Positions 23,971-34,538 are shown, counted from the first letter of the stretch. The stretch: DNA of 35,189 nucleotides from Chromatiaceae bacterium (GCA_026984455.1 JALSSC010000071.1:1-35189), one strand, 5' to 3'. Numbers and translations: made by a program. The notes: generated from the sequence alone by a model not told the origin.

Positions 23971-25371
23971 TCAGGTGGGGATGTCGTGTTTCTTGATCAG
24001 GTTGTACAGGGTCGGCCGGGTGACCCCGAGGAGTTCCGCAGTGCGGGAGATATTGCCGCCACTGTAGTTCAGGGCCCGTTGGATGGCCCGCTGTTCCGCC
24101 AGTTCCCGCACCTCGCGCAGATTGAAGGGGTCGCCGGGGGTCTCGTCCGCCACCTCCAATTCGAGATCCTCGGGGGTCACCTCGGCGCCCTCGGCCATGA
24201 TGACCGCCCGTTTCACCCGGTTCTCCAGTTCTCGCACGTTCCCCGGCCAGGGATAGCGTTCTATGAGTTCCAGGGCGGCATGGGTGAAACCCTTGACCGG
24301 GCGTCTGTGTTGACGTGCGAAGCGTTCCAGAAAGGCGCGCGCCAGGAGTACCGAATCACCCTCGCGTTCACGCAGGGGCGGCAGCTCGATCACCGTCTCG
24401 TTGATGCGATAGAAGAGGTCCTCGCGGAAACGCCCTTCGGCGATCAAGCCTGGGAGGTCCTGGTGGGTGGCGCACACCACACGCACATCCACAGGGATCT
24501 CGTTCCGCCCGCCGACACGCTCGATCACCCGCTCCTGGAGGAAACGCAGGAGTTTGGCCTGGAGGGACAGGGGCAGGTCTCCCACCTCGTCGAGGAACAG
24601 GATGCCGCCGTCGGCCACCTCGATCTTGCCCTTGGTCTGCTTGGCGGCGCCGGTGAAGGCCCCCTTCTCGTAGCCGAAGAGTTCGCTCTCCAACAGGGTT
24701 TCGGGAATGGCGGCACAGTTGATGGCCACCAACCGCCCCTGGCTGCGGGGGCTCAGGCGGTGCAGGGCGCGCACGATCACCTCCTTGCCCGTGCCACTCT
24801 CCCCCAACACCAAGGTGGTGACGTCGGCGGCAGCAAGACGCTCCACCATGCGGCAGATCCTGAGCATCTCCGGGCTGGCGGCGATCAGTTCCGCGAAGGG
24901 CGAGCGGCTGGAGCGGGCCTCGAGACGACGGTTCTCCTCCTCCAGCGCGTACAGACGGGCGGCCCGCTCGGCCACCAGGTTGAGGATCTCCGGCTCGATG
25001 GGCTTCTCATAGAAATCGTAGGCGCCCTTGGCGATGGCGCGCACCGCGTTGTCACGATCGTTGTGGCCCGTGACCACGATCACCTTGGTCCTGGGCGCCA
25101 GGCCGAGGATCTCTTCGAGCAGGGCGAAGCCCTCGCTCACCCCCCCGGGGTCTGGAGGCAATCCCAGATCGAGGGTCACCACCGGTGGCTCATAGCGACG
25201 CAATTGGGTCAAGGCGGTCTCGCGGTCCTCCGCGGTCACCACTTCGAAGCCGTCGAAGCTCCAGCGCAACTGACTCTGGAGTCCGGGATCGTCCTCCACC
25301 ACCAGGAGGGTCCTCACCTCCTCCGGCAGCGTCTTTTCTTCATCCGGTGGAGTGGTCTTTTCTTCGCTCAA
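23971..25371 (-). CDS. prsR: Sigma-54 dependent response regulator PrsR
   Basis: The 466-residue activator has a receiver domain (about 20-140, D68 as phosphoacceptor, K123 in EKPIEP) and an AAA+ domain with Walker A GESGTGKE (190-197), the sigma-54 contact motif GAFTGA (237-242) and Walker B ILFLDE (257-262). A Fis-type helix-turn-helix lies at the C-terminus (GGNISRTAELLGVTRPTLYN). It corresponds to the PEP-CTERM-box response regulator partnered by PrsK. The frame opens at TTG 25371 with GAGG ten bases upstream; no ATG is available in frame, and a GTG at 25317 would remove the first 18 residues. It follows prsK by 17 bp. Confidence 0.93.
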   Translation of the reverse strand: MSEEKTTPPDEEKTLPEEVRTLLVVEDDPGLQSQLRWSFDGFEVVTAEDRETALTQLRRYEPPVVTLDLGLPPDPGGVSEGFALLEEILGLAPRTKVIVVTGHNDRDNAVRAIAKGAYDFYEKPIEPEILNLVAERAARLYALEEENRRLEARSSRSPFAELIAASPEMLRICRMVERLAAADVTTLVLGESGTGKEVIVRALHRLSPRSQGRLVAINCAAIPETLLESELFGYEKGAFTGAAKQTKGKIEVADGGILFLDEVGDLPLSLQAKLLRFLQERVIERVGGRNEIPVDVRVVCATHQDLPGLIAEGRFREDLFYRINETVIELPPLREREGDSVLLARAFLERFARQHRRPVKGFTHAALELIERYPWPGNVRELENRVKRAVIMAEGAEVTPEDLELEVADETPGDPFNLREVRELAEQRAIQRALNYSGGNISRTAELLGVTRPTLYNLIKKHDIPT

Positions 25372-25388
25372 TGTACTGCATCCTCGCT

Positions 25389-27467
25389 CTAGTCTGAAAC
25401 CTGTTCATCGGGCCGATCCAACGGCAGCAGGATGGAAAACCGTGTACCCTTTCCCGGACGACTCGCCACCTCCACGCGCCCACCGAGCGAACGCACGAAA
25501 TCACGGCACTCGTGGGCCCCGATTCCCATGCCCGTCAGGCCTTTGGTGGAATAGAAGGGCTTGAACAACCGCTCACGTATGAAGTCCTCGTCCATGCCCA
25601 TGCCATCGTCCTGAATGTCGATGCGCGCATAGCGGTCGTCCCGACTCAGGGTCAGCTCCACCCGCCCTTCCCTGCCGGCGGCATCCTGGGCATTCTGCAC
25701 GATATGGCCGATGACCGCACCCAGGCGGTCGCGATCGGCCCGTACCACCAGCGATCGTTCCGGCAGCGACGCGAGTCGGGGGATGGGCGCCTGCCCTTTG
25801 CGTTCCTCTACTACGTTCCTCAACAGGGGCTGGAGCGTGACCCGGTCGTTGCGGCTGCCCGGAGCCGCCCCCTTGAGTTGGGCCATCAAACGGTTCATCC
25901 GTTCTACCGAGTTCCTGATGGTGAGCATGGCATCGTCGATGAACTGCGGGTTGTTCTTGTGTCTCTCGGCGTTGCGCGCCACCAACGACAGCTGGGCGAT
26001 GAGATTCTTCAGGTCGTGCATCACAAAGGCCGAGAGCCGGTTGAATCCCTCGAACTGTCGGGCCTCGGCCAAGGCCTTCAGCGCCCGTTCCAGGGCCAGG
26101 TAACTGGCGGCCTGAAGGGCGGCAGTCTTGAGCAGATCGAGGGTCTCCCATTCGACAGCCTGGGGGGCGCGCGAACGCAGCAGGAGCACGAAGCCCATGA
26201 ATTCCCCTTCGTGTGAAAGGGGGACGACCAGCCAGAAGCCGCGCTCCGGGGACAGCCAGATGGGCAGATCAAGACCGTCGTAGTGGTCGGGTTCCGCGCG
26301 GTATTCGGCCAGATCGATGATCCAACCGCGCATCTCTAGGTAACGTGGCAGATCCCCCAGGGCATTGTCGTCCGGAAGTACCTCGGCGCTTACATTGAAA
26401 CGCGCCGCCACCCGGCAGCCCTCGTCCCCGCACAGCCAGAGCACACCACCCAGGCTGTCCACCGGCTCGCCCAGGGCACGAATCACCCGTTCCCCCAACG
26501 ACAGCCCTTGGGGACCACTAGACAGCATGTGGGTGAGGCGCAACCATTCCTCGCGATAGTCGTACCTATAGCTGAAGAAGTGCTTGCTGATGAATACCTT
26601 GAGCTGAGAACGCATCCTTCCCGAGACGAGCAGCATCAGCAGCACGATGGCCGCGCCGAACAGGAAAGCGATCTGCAGGGAGCGCGTCCATTCACCACCA
26701 AAGAAGCGGATCGAGTAGCCGGCCAGGGCCATGACCAACAGATAGATCCCCACCGCCAATACCGCGGTGGTATGGAAGACGATCCGGCGCGATACGAACA
26801 GATCCAGCGACCACTGCGGGTTACGGGCCGACGACACGGCCAACAAAGGTACCGCGAGGGCCGCCACCACCCCGCGAGCCTGCCAGATCACCGGATCCAG
26901 GCGGTGCAAGAGGAGCGCGTCCGAGAAGAAATAGACATCGAACACGAACATCGCACCGAGGCCGAAACAGAAAAACTTGATGCCCCAGCGCTGTTCCCAA
27001 GGGGTGTTGCGGTACAACTGCTCCACCAACACCAGCCCACCCACCGACAGGACCAGGAACGAGACCAGGCGGACCGCCCCGGGGTCGAAGAGTGTTTCGA
27101 GGGCCGGCCACCAGGCGTCCCACGGCAGGGACACGATCACCACCATCGCCACCAGGAGATAGCGTAGACGCCGATACCCGGAACGGGGAAACGCGATCTC
27201 GAACAGGCGCAGGAGAAACAGCAACCACGTCAGGTCCCGCAGCCCCTCCAGCAACCAGGGCAACGAGGTATGGAGTTCCGGGTGCATGGCCTGGAGGGTG
27301 GAGCGGACGGCCCAGGCAGCGGAGACCAGCGAGGCCAACAGCAGCAGCCCACCCTGAAGGCGCCCGCGCCAACTGGTCAACAACAGCAAGGAGAAGATCA
27401 GAAACAGGAAGGCACTGAGGCCGTATCCCAGAATCCCCAGATAGAAATCGGCGCGCAGGGAATTCAA
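25389..27467 (-). CDS. prsK: Sensor histidine kinase PrsK
   Basis: The 692-residue inner-membrane kinase has about nine hydrophobic segments in its first ~290 residues, a GAF-like domain (about 310-460), the phospho-acceptor box FVMHDLKNLIAQL, and an ATPase domain with NAQDA, DDGMGMDEDF and TGMGIGAHECRDFVRSLGG. This architecture and the HDLKN H-box fit PrsK of exosortase systems. It would phosphorylate PrsR in response to an unknown signal. The start is TTG 27467, whose TTGA overlaps the stop of the sugar transferase gene, with GGGAG close upstream, indicating translational coupling. No in-frame ATG precedes the first membrane segment. Confidence 0.93.
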   Translation of the reverse strand: MNSLRADFYLGILGYGLSAFLFLIFSLLLLTSWRGRLQGGLLLLASLVSAAWAVRSTLQAMHPELHTSLPWLLEGLRDLTWLLFLLRLFEIAFPRSGYRRLRYLLVAMVVIVSLPWDAWWPALETLFDPGAVRLVSFLVLSVGGLVLVEQLYRNTPWEQRWGIKFFCFGLGAMFVFDVYFFSDALLLHRLDPVIWQARGVVAALAVPLLAVSSARNPQWSLDLFVSRRIVFHTTAVLAVGIYLLVMALAGYSIRFFGGEWTRSLQIAFLFGAAIVLLMLLVSGRMRSQLKVFISKHFFSYRYDYREEWLRLTHMLSSGPQGLSLGERVIRALGEPVDSLGGVLWLCGDEGCRVAARFNVSAEVLPDDNALGDLPRYLEMRGWIIDLAEYRAEPDHYDGLDLPIWLSPERGFWLVVPLSHEGEFMGFVLLLRSRAPQAVEWETLDLLKTAALQAASYLALERALKALAEARQFEGFNRLSAFVMHDLKNLIAQLSLVARNAERHKNNPQFIDDAMLTIRNSVERMNRLMAQLKGAAPGSRNDRVTLQPLLRNVVEERKGQAPIPRLASLPERSLVVRADRDRLGAVIGHIVQNAQDAAGREGRVELTLSRDDRYARIDIQDDGMGMDEDFIRERLFKPFYSTKGLTGMGIGAHECRDFVRSLGGRVEVASRPGKGTRFSILLPLDRPDEQVSD

Positions 27468-28864
27468 CGCGCTCCCTTCCCGAGCAGCACGACCTCCACC
27501 GTCTGCAGAAGGATGATCAAATCGAGGAACAGCCCTCCGTGCTTGACATAGTAGAGGTCGTACTCCAGTTTGCGCTTGGCGTCCTCTTCGCTCGCCCCAT
27601 AGCTGTAGAGCATCTGTGCCCAGCCCGTCACCCCCGGTTTCACCCGGTGACGCTCGTTATAGTACGGGATGGTTCGAGACAGCCGTTCGACGAACTCCGG
27701 ACGCTCCGGGCGTGGTCCCACCAGGCTCATATCCCCCACCAGGACATTGTAGAGTTGGGGCAGTTCGTCCAGGCGGGTCTTGCGCAGGAAACCACCGAGA
27801 CGGGTGATGCGCCGATCGTTCTGTTGCGCCCACCGGGCCACGCCATCCTTTTCCGCATCGACCCGCATACTACGGAACTTGTGCACCCGGAACAGGCGCC
27901 CGCCCTGCCCCACCCGGAACTGGTGGTAGAACACCGGGTCGCGCCCACCCGACTCCACCAGGCTGGCCAGGCTCACCAACAACATCACCGGTGAAAAGAC
28001 GACGAGCAACAACAGGCTCACCACGAGATCCAACAGGCGTTTGCCATAGACGTTACCCGGACTGCGGTAGAAGCCCTCCGAATAGATAATGGCGCTCGGG
28101 TGCAGGAGGTCGATCTTGAGCAGGGCGACCTCCTTCTCGAAAAAGGTCAGGAGGTCCAACACCGCAAAGCCGCTCATCTTGCAATCGAGGATCTCGTCCA
28201 CCGGGAGCTTGCGCCGACGGTCGTCCACCGCCACCACGATCTCGTCCACATCATTGCCCAGGGCCACCTCCAGCATCGGACAGTCTCTGGGGATCTGTTT
28301 GAACTGTGGGACCAGGGGGTTTCGGTCGCCCACGGGGATATAGCCGATGACCTGAAACTCCAAACCGCTGTCGTTTTCACACAGGTCCTCGATCCGGCTG
28401 GCATTGATGCCCGTACCCAACACCAATACCCGGCGCTTGCGTGCATCCACGGTGGCAAAGCGCGCGAACAGGGCCCGGTTGAACAACACCGCGAAGAATG
28501 CGAACCCGAGGGCGAGGCCCAATACCCCACGGCCGACATGCAGGCTGGGGATGGTGTAGAACAGGAGCGACATGGTCATGGTGCCGAACAGAAAGGCCAG
28601 ACCGAGGCGCACCAGGAAGCCTGCGGCCCGTTCCTGGAGACCCCTTTGATAGAGGCCGAGGGCGGTCATGGACACCACCATCACCAGGGCGAAGACCAGG
28701 GCAGTGGCGGCGATACCCCTGGGGCTGAAACCCGGAGGGATCAGAGTCACCGTGTGGAAGCGCAGCCACACCCCCAACTCGAACGACGCAGCGAACAGGA
28801 CCGTTTCCCAGAAGGCGAGCAGGAGAAGGACCTTGGAGACGTAGTAACCGAAGATGCGAACCAT
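27464..28864 (-). CDS. EpsB-family (PEP-CTERM associated) undecaprenyl-phosphate sugar transferase
   Basis: The 466-residue membrane enzyme starts exopolysaccharide repeat synthesis by adding a sugar phosphate to undecaprenyl phosphate. It has four N-terminal membrane segments, a Rossmann-like CoA-binding-type domain (VLVLGTGINASRIEDL), a fifth membrane segment (LLDLVVSLLLLVVFSPVML), and the catalytic sugar-transferase domain with HKFRSMRVDAE, RKTRLDELPQLYNVLVGDM, SLVGPRPERPEF and KPGVTGWAQ. The ATG at 28864 has GAGG close upstream and is favoured over ATG 28912. It heads the prs operon; its stop overlaps prsK. It lies 155 bp after truB. Confidence 0.92.
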   Translation of the reverse strand: MVRIFGYYVSKVLLLLAFWETVLFAASFELGVWLRFHTVTLIPPGFSPRGIAATALVFALVMVVSMTALGLYQRGLQERAAGFLVRLGLAFLFGTMTMSLLFYTIPSLHVGRGVLGLALGFAFFAVLFNRALFARFATVDARKRRVLVLGTGINASRIEDLCENDSGLEFQVIGYIPVGDRNPLVPQFKQIPRDCPMLEVALGNDVDEIVVAVDDRRRKLPVDEILDCKMSGFAVLDLLTFFEKEVALLKIDLLHPSAIIYSEGFYRSPGNVYGKRLLDLVVSLLLLVVFSPVMLLVSLASLVESGGRDPVFYHQFRVGQGGRLFRVHKFRSMRVDAEKDGVARWAQQNDRRITRLGGFLRKTRLDELPQLYNVLVGDMSLVGPRPERPEFVERLSRTIPYYNERHRVKPGVTGWAQMLYSYGASEEDAKRKLEYDLYYVKHGGLFLDLIILLQTVEVVLLGKGAR

Positions 28865-29019
28865 CGCGACCCTCGAGTGGAAAGGCGCACAGGCCGGGTG
28901 CAGCCCAAACACCGCCCATGAGGCGGAGATCGGCTATGGGTTGTGACGATCTCCCAACTATGGACGAAGGGTGGGCCTCTTGGCAACCGCCGGAGGATCC
29001 ATCCGTCCCCTGCCCCCGG

Positions 29020-29928
29020 TCATCCCCCCAGCAGGCGTTTGGGCTGTACCTTGCCATCGTCAAGGATGCAGCCGACTCCCAGAAAGCGGTCGTCCTTGGC
29101 GTACAGCCGCACCCATCCCTCGGCCGGGGCCTTGGGCACCAGGACGGATTGCCCGACCTTCAGGTAATAGGCGGCATCGTCCGACAGACGCACCTCCGGC
29201 CAGTGGGCCACGCCGCTGTCGAGGGGCAGTAGCAGCGCGTCGAGGGCCTCGTAACCCTGCGCCGCTGCGGCCTCGACCTGCTCCAGGGTGACGAAGGGCT
29301 CATGATAGGGGCCGACGGCAATGCGTCTGAGGGCAGTGACGTGGGCGCCACACCCCAGGGCACGGCCCATGTCTTCGGCCAGGGTGCGCACATAGGTTCC
29401 CTTGGAACAATGCACGTCCAGGACGAACTCCGGGGGTTCCCAGGCCAGCAGGTCGAGGGCATGGATCCATACCGTCCGGGGCTGTCGCTCCACCTCGATG
29501 CCCTGACGGGCGAGCCTGTAGAGCCGCTCGCCCTTGTGTTTGAGGGCCGAGTACATGGGAGGGATCTGCTCGATGGCCCCGGTGAAACGCGGCAACAAGG
29601 CGCGGATATCGGCCTCTTCGATACCCTCGCTCGGTGCGGTCGAGACAACCTCACCCTCGGCGTCGGCGGTACGGGTGGTGACGCCCAGACGGACCCGGAC
29701 CTGGTAGCCCTTGTCTGCATCGAGCAGAAAGGCCGAGAGCTTGGTGGCATCTCCGAGGCACAGAGGCAGCAGCCCCGAGGCCAAGGGATCGAGGCTGCCG
29801 GTATGGCCCACCTTGCGTGCGGCGTATAGGCGTTTAACCCGCTGTACCGCCTCGTTGGAGGTCATCTCCAAGGGTTTGTCCAGGAGCAGGAAGCCGCTCA
29901 CCGGGCGGCCTTTGGGGCGTCGTGCCAT
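29020..29928 (-). CDS. truB: tRNA pseudouridine-55 synthase
   Basis: The 302-residue enzyme converts U55 in the T-loop of tRNAs to pseudouridine. The catalytic Asp is D47 in GHTGSLDPLASGLLPLC. The N-terminal GFLLLDKPLEMTSN (12-25), the substrate loop (YSALKHKGERLYRLAR) and the C-terminal PUA-like tail are present. The ATG at 29928 is where the conserved sequence starts. It follows rbfA by 50 bp in the usual operon order. rpsO, its usual downstream neighbour, is absent; the next gene on the strand is the sugar transferase. Confidence 0.97.
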   Translation of the reverse strand: MARRPKGRPVSGFLLLDKPLEMTSNEAVQRVKRLYAARKVGHTGSLDPLASGLLPLCLGDATKLSAFLLDADKGYQVRVRLGVTTRTADAEGEVVSTAPSEGIEEADIRALLPRFTGAIEQIPPMYSALKHKGERLYRLARQGIEVERQPRTVWIHALDLLAWEPPEFVLDVHCSKGTYVRTLAEDMGRALGCGAHVTALRRIAVGPYHEPFVTLEQVEAAAAQGYEALDALLLPLDSGVAHWPEVRLSDDAAYYLKVGQSVLVPKAPAEGWVRLYAKDDRFLGVGCILDDGKVQPKRLLGG

Positions 29929-29978
29929 GGCTGGTCTCGGATGGTCAGTCTCAGGGGAAGGCTGGGGTGAGGACGGGA

Positions 29979-30353
29979 TCAGTCATCACCGTGGCGGCGG
30001 TGATCCGCCGCCACGGCCTCTTCGATCAGGTGGTCGAGCTGCTCGCCGCGCTCCACCGAGAGGTCGTAGCGGAAGTTCAGCCGCGGCATGTTGCGTACCC
30101 GGATGGTCCTGGCGAGCCGGGTGCGCAGAAAGCCCGCGAGGCGCCCGTTGAGCAGTCTTTCGGTCTCTTCCGGACCCAGCTCGCCAGCCATCTGGGTGAA
30201 AAAGACCCGGGCGTGGGCGAGATCCCGGCTCACCCGAACGTCCTGGACCGTGATCTCGCCCAGGCGCGGATCACGCACCTGTTCACGGAACAGGGCCCCC
30301 AGTTCCCGCCGCATCTCGGCGCCCAGGCGGTCGGTGCGTTGAAACTCTCGCAT
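29979..30353 (-). CDS. rbfA: 30S ribosome-binding factor A
   Basis: The 124-residue KH-fold protein acts in late 30S maturation near the 5' end of 16S rRNA. The opening MREFQRTDRLGAEMRRELG and DPRLGEITVQDVRVSRDLAHA are strongly characteristic, as is RNMPRLNFRYDLSVERGEQLD (given in short). The ATG at 30353 begins two bases after the infB stop, so the genes are tightly coupled. The open frame continues upstream of this start into infB sequence and is not used. Length is near the E. coli protein (133). Confidence 0.96.
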   Translation of the reverse strand: MREFQRTDRLGAEMRRELGALFREQVRDPRLGEITVQDVRVSRDLAHARVFFTQMAGELGPEETERLLNGRLAGFLRTRLARTIRVRNMPRLNFRYDLSVERGEQLDHLIEEAVAADHRRHGDD

Positions 30354-30355
30354 CC

Positions 30356-32983
30356 TCAGAGTTCCCTCTGGACCTCGGTGCGCTCGTACACCTCGATGTG
30401 ATCGCCCGGCTGGACGTCGTTGTAGTTCTTGACCCCGATGCCGCATTCCATGCCGGCCTTCACCTCCTGTACGTCTTCCTTGAAACGCCGCAGGGACTCC
30501 AACTGTCCCTCGAAGATCACCACGTTGTCACGCAGTACGCGGATGGGGTTGTTACGCCTGACCACACCCTCCAGCACCATGCAGCCGGCGATCGCCCCGA
30601 ACTTGGGCGAGCGGAATACATCGCGGACCTCCGCCAGACCGATGATCTCCTCCCGCACCTCCGGCGACAGTAGGCCGGACAGGGCCTTCTTCACGTCGTC
30701 TATCAGTTCGTAGATGATGCCGTAGTAGCGTATCTCCAGACCCTTCTCTTCGGCGATGCGCCGTGCCGCGGCATCGGCCCGCACGTTGAAACCGATGAGG
30801 ATGGCCTCCGAGGTGAGCGCCAGGTTGGCATCCGATTCGTTGATGCCACCCACCCCGGCGGCCACCACATTCACCTTCACCTCGTCGGTGGAGAGCTTGA
30901 GCAAGGCATCACGGATCGCTTCCAGGGAACCCTGGACATCGGTCTTGAGGAGGATGTTGAGGACCTTGGCCTCGCCTTCCTGCATGCGGCTGAAGAGAGT
31001 GTCCAGCTTGGCCGCCTTCTGTGCCGCCAGTTTGCTCTCGCGTTCGCGGTCGCGCCGGCTCGTGGCCAGATCGCGTGCCGCCCGCTCGTCCTCGAGAACG
31101 AGCACGTCGTCACCCGCCGACGGGACGCCAGACAGGCCAAGGACCTGGACCGGGATCGATGGACCCGCCTCCTTCACACTGCGTCCGTTCTCGTCGAACA
31201 GGGCGCGTACACGGCCAAACTCGGTGCCGCTGACGATGATGTCGCCGCGACGCAGGGTGCCTGACTGGACCAGGACCGTGGCCACCGGGCCGCGTCCCTT
31301 CTCCAGGCTGGACTCCACGATGGTGCCGCGGGCCGGACCCGTCTTCGGGGCCTGGAGTTCCAACACCTCGGCCTGGAGGAGGATGGCATCGAGCAGGGCA
31401 TCGATACCCTCACCGGTCTTGGCGGAGACCTTGACGAACTGGGTATCGCCCCCCCATTCCTCGGGAATCACCTCATGCTGGGACAGTTCCTGGATCACCC
31501 GGTCAGGATTGGCGTCGGGCTTGTCGATCTTGTTGATGGCGACGATCAAGGGCACTCCGGAGGCCCGGGCATGCTGTATCGCCTCCACGGTCTGAGGCAT
31601 CACCCCGTCGTCGGCGGCGACCACCAGGACCACGATGTCGGTGACCTGGGCGCCGCGGGCGCGCATGGCCGAAAACGCGGCATGGCCCGGCGTATCGAGA
31701 AAGCTGATGGTGCCGTGGTCCGTATCCACGTGGTAGGCGCCGATATGCTGAGTAATGCCACCGGCCTCCCCCGCCGCCACCCGGCTGGTACGGATATGAT
31801 CGAGCAGCGAGGTCTTGCCGTGGTCCACGTGACCCATGATGGTCACCACCGGCGGGCGGGTTTCGGCGGGCTCTGTACTGCCGGTCTCCTTCACCTTCTC
31901 CATGATGCGCGCCTCGATGTCCTTGTTCTCGGACAGCACTGCCTTGTGCCCCATCTCCTCCACCAGGAGGGCCGCGGTCTCCTGATCCAGCGACTGGTTG
32001 ATGGTGACCATCATACCCTGTTTGAACAGCTCCTTGATGAGGTCCGCCGCCTTGACCGACATGCGTTGTGCGAGTTCGCCCACGGGGATGGATTCGGGGA
32101 TCTCCACCTCGCGCACCACCGGCGCGGTGGGCTTCTGGAAACGATGCTCGGCATCGGCCGCCGGCCGAACCGCCCCCCGGGTACGCCGCGGCGCGGTCTG
32201 TTTCTTACGTTTGCCACGTTTTCCCGCCGCCACGTGCAGTTCCGCGCGGTCCGGCGCGGTCCTGTGTGCGGGCGCGGGCTTCTTGGCCGCCGGCGGCTCG
32301 GCCGCCACCTCCGGCAGGACCTCCTCGACGACCTCTTGCTCTGACTCACGGGCACGCAGTGCGTCCTTGCGCGCGGCCTTACGGGCCGTCTTCTCGCGCT
32401 CGGAGAGTTCCTTCGCCTCCCGCTTGAGGCGCTCCTGATCGCGTCGTGCCTCTTCTTCCGCCTTGCGCCGGGCCTCCTCCTCTGCGGCCAGACGCATGGC
32501 CTCCTCGGCGGCCCGGCGCCGTGCTTCCTCGGCCTCACGGCGCTGACGTGCCTCTTCTTCCTGGCGACGTTTCTGCGCCGCCTGCTCCTCCAAGGCCTTG
32601 CGTGCGGCCTCGGCCTCGGCCTGACGGGCCGCATCACCCGCCGCCGCACCGCGCTTGACATAGGTACGCCGACGCCGGACCTCCACGCTCACGGTCTTGG
32701 CCGGGCGCATGGCGGCCGAAGGCCGTCCCCCCGGGCCCCGAGGCGTCGCCAACGGCTGCCGCAACTCGGTGACCTCCTTGCGCTTCAGGGTGATCTTGCT
32801 CTGCGTCGGGGCCTCCTTACCGTGGGTGCTGCGCAGGTATTCGAGCAGGCGCTGCTTCTCTTGCTCGGTGATGGCGCTCTCCTCGTCACGGACCTCCACA
32901 CCCGCTTGGCGGAGTTGGGTCAACAGGCGATCGGCCGGGATACCGATGACGCTGGCGAGTTGCTTGACGGTAGTTTCACTCAT
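30356..32983 (-). CDS. infB: Translation initiation factor IF-2
   Basis: The 875-residue GTPase delivers initiator tRNA to the 30S subunit. It has an N-terminal IF2-N domain (1-50) and a long Ala/Glu/Arg-rich helical linker (about 115-215). A second N-domain ([20 protein letters not shown]) precedes the G domain, which carries GHVDHGKT near residue 382, DTPGHAAF and NKIDKP. The C-terminal domains end in [20 protein letters not shown]. The ATG at 32983 overlaps the nusA stop (ATGA). Length is close to E. coli IF2-alpha (890). An internal start for a shorter form cannot be judged from sequence. Confidence 0.98.
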   Translation of the reverse strand: MSETTVKQLASVIGIPADRLLTQLRQAGVEVRDEESAITEQEKQRLLEYLRSTHGKEAPTQSKITLKRKEVTELRQPLATPRGPGGRPSAAMRPAKTVSVEVRRRRTYVKRGAAAGDAARQAEAEAARKALEEQAAQKRRQEEEARQRREAEEARRRAAEEAMRLAAEEEARRKAEEEARRDQERLKREAKELSEREKTARKAARKDALRARESEQEVVEEVLPEVAAEPPAAKKPAPAHRTAPDRAELHVAAGKRGKRKKQTAPRRTRGAVRPAADAEHRFQKPTAPVVREVEIPESIPVGELAQRMSVKAADLIKELFKQGMMVTINQSLDQETAALLVEEMGHKAVLSENKDIEARIMEKVKETGSTEPAETRPPVVTIMGHVDHGKTSLLDHIRTSRVAAGEAGGITQHIGAYHVDTDHGTISFLDTPGHAAFSAMRARGAQVTDIVVLVVAADDGVMPQTVEAIQHARASGVPLIVAINKIDKPDANPDRVIQELSQHEVIPEEWGGDTQFVKVSAKTGEGIDALLDAILLQAEVLELQAPKTGPARGTIVESSLEKGRGPVATVLVQSGTLRRGDIIVSGTEFGRVRALFDENGRSVKEAGPSIPVQVLGLSGVPSAGDDVLVLEDERAARDLATSRRDRERESKLAAQKAAKLDTLFSRMQEGEAKVLNILLKTDVQGSLEAIRDALLKLSTDEVKVNVVAAGVGGINESDANLALTSEAILIGFNVRADAAARRIAEEKGLEIRYYGIIYELIDDVKKALSGLLSPEVREEIIGLAEVRDVFRSPKFGAIAGCMVLEGVVRRNNPIRVLRDNVVIFEGQLESLRRFKEDVQEVKAGMECGIGVKNYNDVQPGDHIEVYERTEVQREL

Positions 32984-34518
32984 TTCGAGACCTCCCCGGA
33001 ATCGGCATCCGCTGGTGGCGAGGCCTCGGCAAACCAGGGTTCGCGTGCCTTCATGATCAAGGCCGCAGCGCGCTCCTCGTCCATGCCTTCGATCTCCAGC
33101 AGTTCGTCCACGGACAGCTCCGCGAGATCCTCCATGCTCCCGATCCCTCGCGCCGCGAGGGCCTGGGCGAGTTCAGGGTCCATACCCTCCAAGGCCAACA
33201 GGTCCTCGCCCACCGCCACGGCCGTGCCTTCCTCTCTGGCCAGGGCCTGGGTGAGCAGTACATCCTTGGCCCGTGCACGCAAGGCCTTGACCAGATCCTC
33301 GTCGAACTCTTCGATCGCCAGCATCTCCCCTGCCGGGACATAGGCCACCTCCTCCACCGAGGTGAAGCCCTCCTGGACCAGGATATTGGCGATGTCCTCG
33401 TCCACGCTCAGCAGGTCGCGGAAGGTGGCCGCAATGCGCCTGGACTCCACTTCGTGTTTCTCGGCCATCTGCTCCTCGGTCATGACGTTGATGTCCCAAC
33501 CGGTCAGCTCGCTGGCCAGGCGGACGTTCTGCCCGCCGCGACCGATGGCCTGGGAGAGATTGTCCTCGGCCACGGCGACATCGATCACATGGGCATCCTC
33601 GTCGATGACGATGGAGAGCACGTCGGCCGGCTGCATGGCATTGATGACGAACTGGGCCAGATTCTCGTTCCACAGGATGATGTCTACGCGTTCGCCGTGG
33701 AGTTCGTTGGATACGGCCTGGACTCGCGACCCCCGCATGCCCACGCAGGCACCCACCGGGTCGATGCGCGAGTCACTGCTGCGCACCGCGATCTTGGCCC
33801 GCTGACCGGGATCACGCGCCGCGCCCAGGATCTCGATGATCCCCTCGCCCACCTCCGGGACCTCGATCTTGAACAGCTCCACGATCAACTCGGGGGCGGT
33901 GCGGGAGACGAACAACTGGGGACCCTTGGGCTCGGGACGTACGTCATAGAGATAGCCACGCAGACGGTCACCGGCCCGTACCGATTCGCGTGGGATGAGC
34001 TTTTCGCGAAAGATCACCGCCTCGGCATTGCCACCGAGGTCGAGGATCACATTGCCACGGTCCACCCGCTTGACGATACCAGTGACCAACTCGCCCTTGC
34101 GCTCCATGTAGGCCTCTACCACCTTGGCCCGCTCCGCTTCGCGCACCTTCTGCACGATCACCTGTTTGGCCGTTTGGGCAGCGATGCGGCCGAAGGCCTC
34201 CGACGCCATCGGTTCCTCGATGAAATCACCGACCTGGATGTCCCGCCCGGGTTCGAGTTCACGTGCGGCCTCCAGGGTGATCTGACGCTCAGGTGCCTCC
34301 AACACGCCCTCTTCGCCGGGCTCGACCACCTCCCAGCGACGGAAGGTCTCGTAATCCCCGGTCGTGCGATCGATGGCCACCCGCACCTCGATATCGCCGC
34401 CGTGCTTCTTGCGCGTGGCGGACGCCAAGGCCGCCTCCAAGGCCTGGAAGATGATCTCCTTGTCCACGTCTTTCTCGTTGGACACGGCATCCACCACCAA
34501 CAGGATTTCTTTGCTCAT
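32980..34518 (-). CDS. nusA: Transcription termination/antitermination factor NusA
   Basis: The 512-residue RNA polymerase partner has the N-terminal polymerase-binding domain ([16 protein letters not shown]), an S1 domain (about 135-200, [20 protein letters not shown]), two KH domains ([39 protein letters not shown]) and two acidic C-terminal repeats ending in [19 protein letters not shown]. The acidic repeats are typical of gammaproteobacteria, where they bind the alpha subunit and NusG. The ATG at 34518 matches the family start. It lies 20 bp after rimP and overlaps infB by 4 bp. NusA itself may act on the terminators ahead of rimP. Confidence 0.98.
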   Translation of the reverse strand: MSKEILLVVDAVSNEKDVDKEIIFQALEAALASATRKKHGGDIEVRVAIDRTTGDYETFRRWEVVEPGEEGVLEAPERQITLEAARELEPGRDIQVGDFIEEPMASEAFGRIAAQTAKQVIVQKVREAERAKVVEAYMERKGELVTGIVKRVDRGNVILDLGGNAEAVIFREKLIPRESVRAGDRLRGYLYDVRPEPKGPQLFVSRTAPELIVELFKIEVPEVGEGIIEILGAARDPGQRAKIAVRSSDSRIDPVGACVGMRGSRVQAVSNELHGERVDIILWNENLAQFVINAMQPADVLSIVIDEDAHVIDVAVAEDNLSQAIGRGGQNVRLASELTGWDINVMTEEQMAEKHEVESRRIAATFRDLLSVDEDIANILVQEGFTSVEEVAYVPAGEMLAIEEFDEDLVKALRARAKDVLLTQALAREEGTAVAVGEDLLALEGMDPELAQALAARGIGSMEDLAELSVDELLEIEGMDEERAAALIMKAREPWFAEASPPADADSGEVSK

Positions 34519-34538
34519 CGCGTTCTCGTCACCCCAAT

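Noticed and set aside
23941..25392. 483-codon open frame antisense to prsR
   Set aside because: Opposite strand of a complete, motif-verified response regulator.
28865..29019. Sigma-54 promoter ahead of the sugar transferase/prs operon
   Set aside because: No GG-N10-GC element was found; TTGCCA with a weak -10 is the best sigma-70 candidate and is not convincing.
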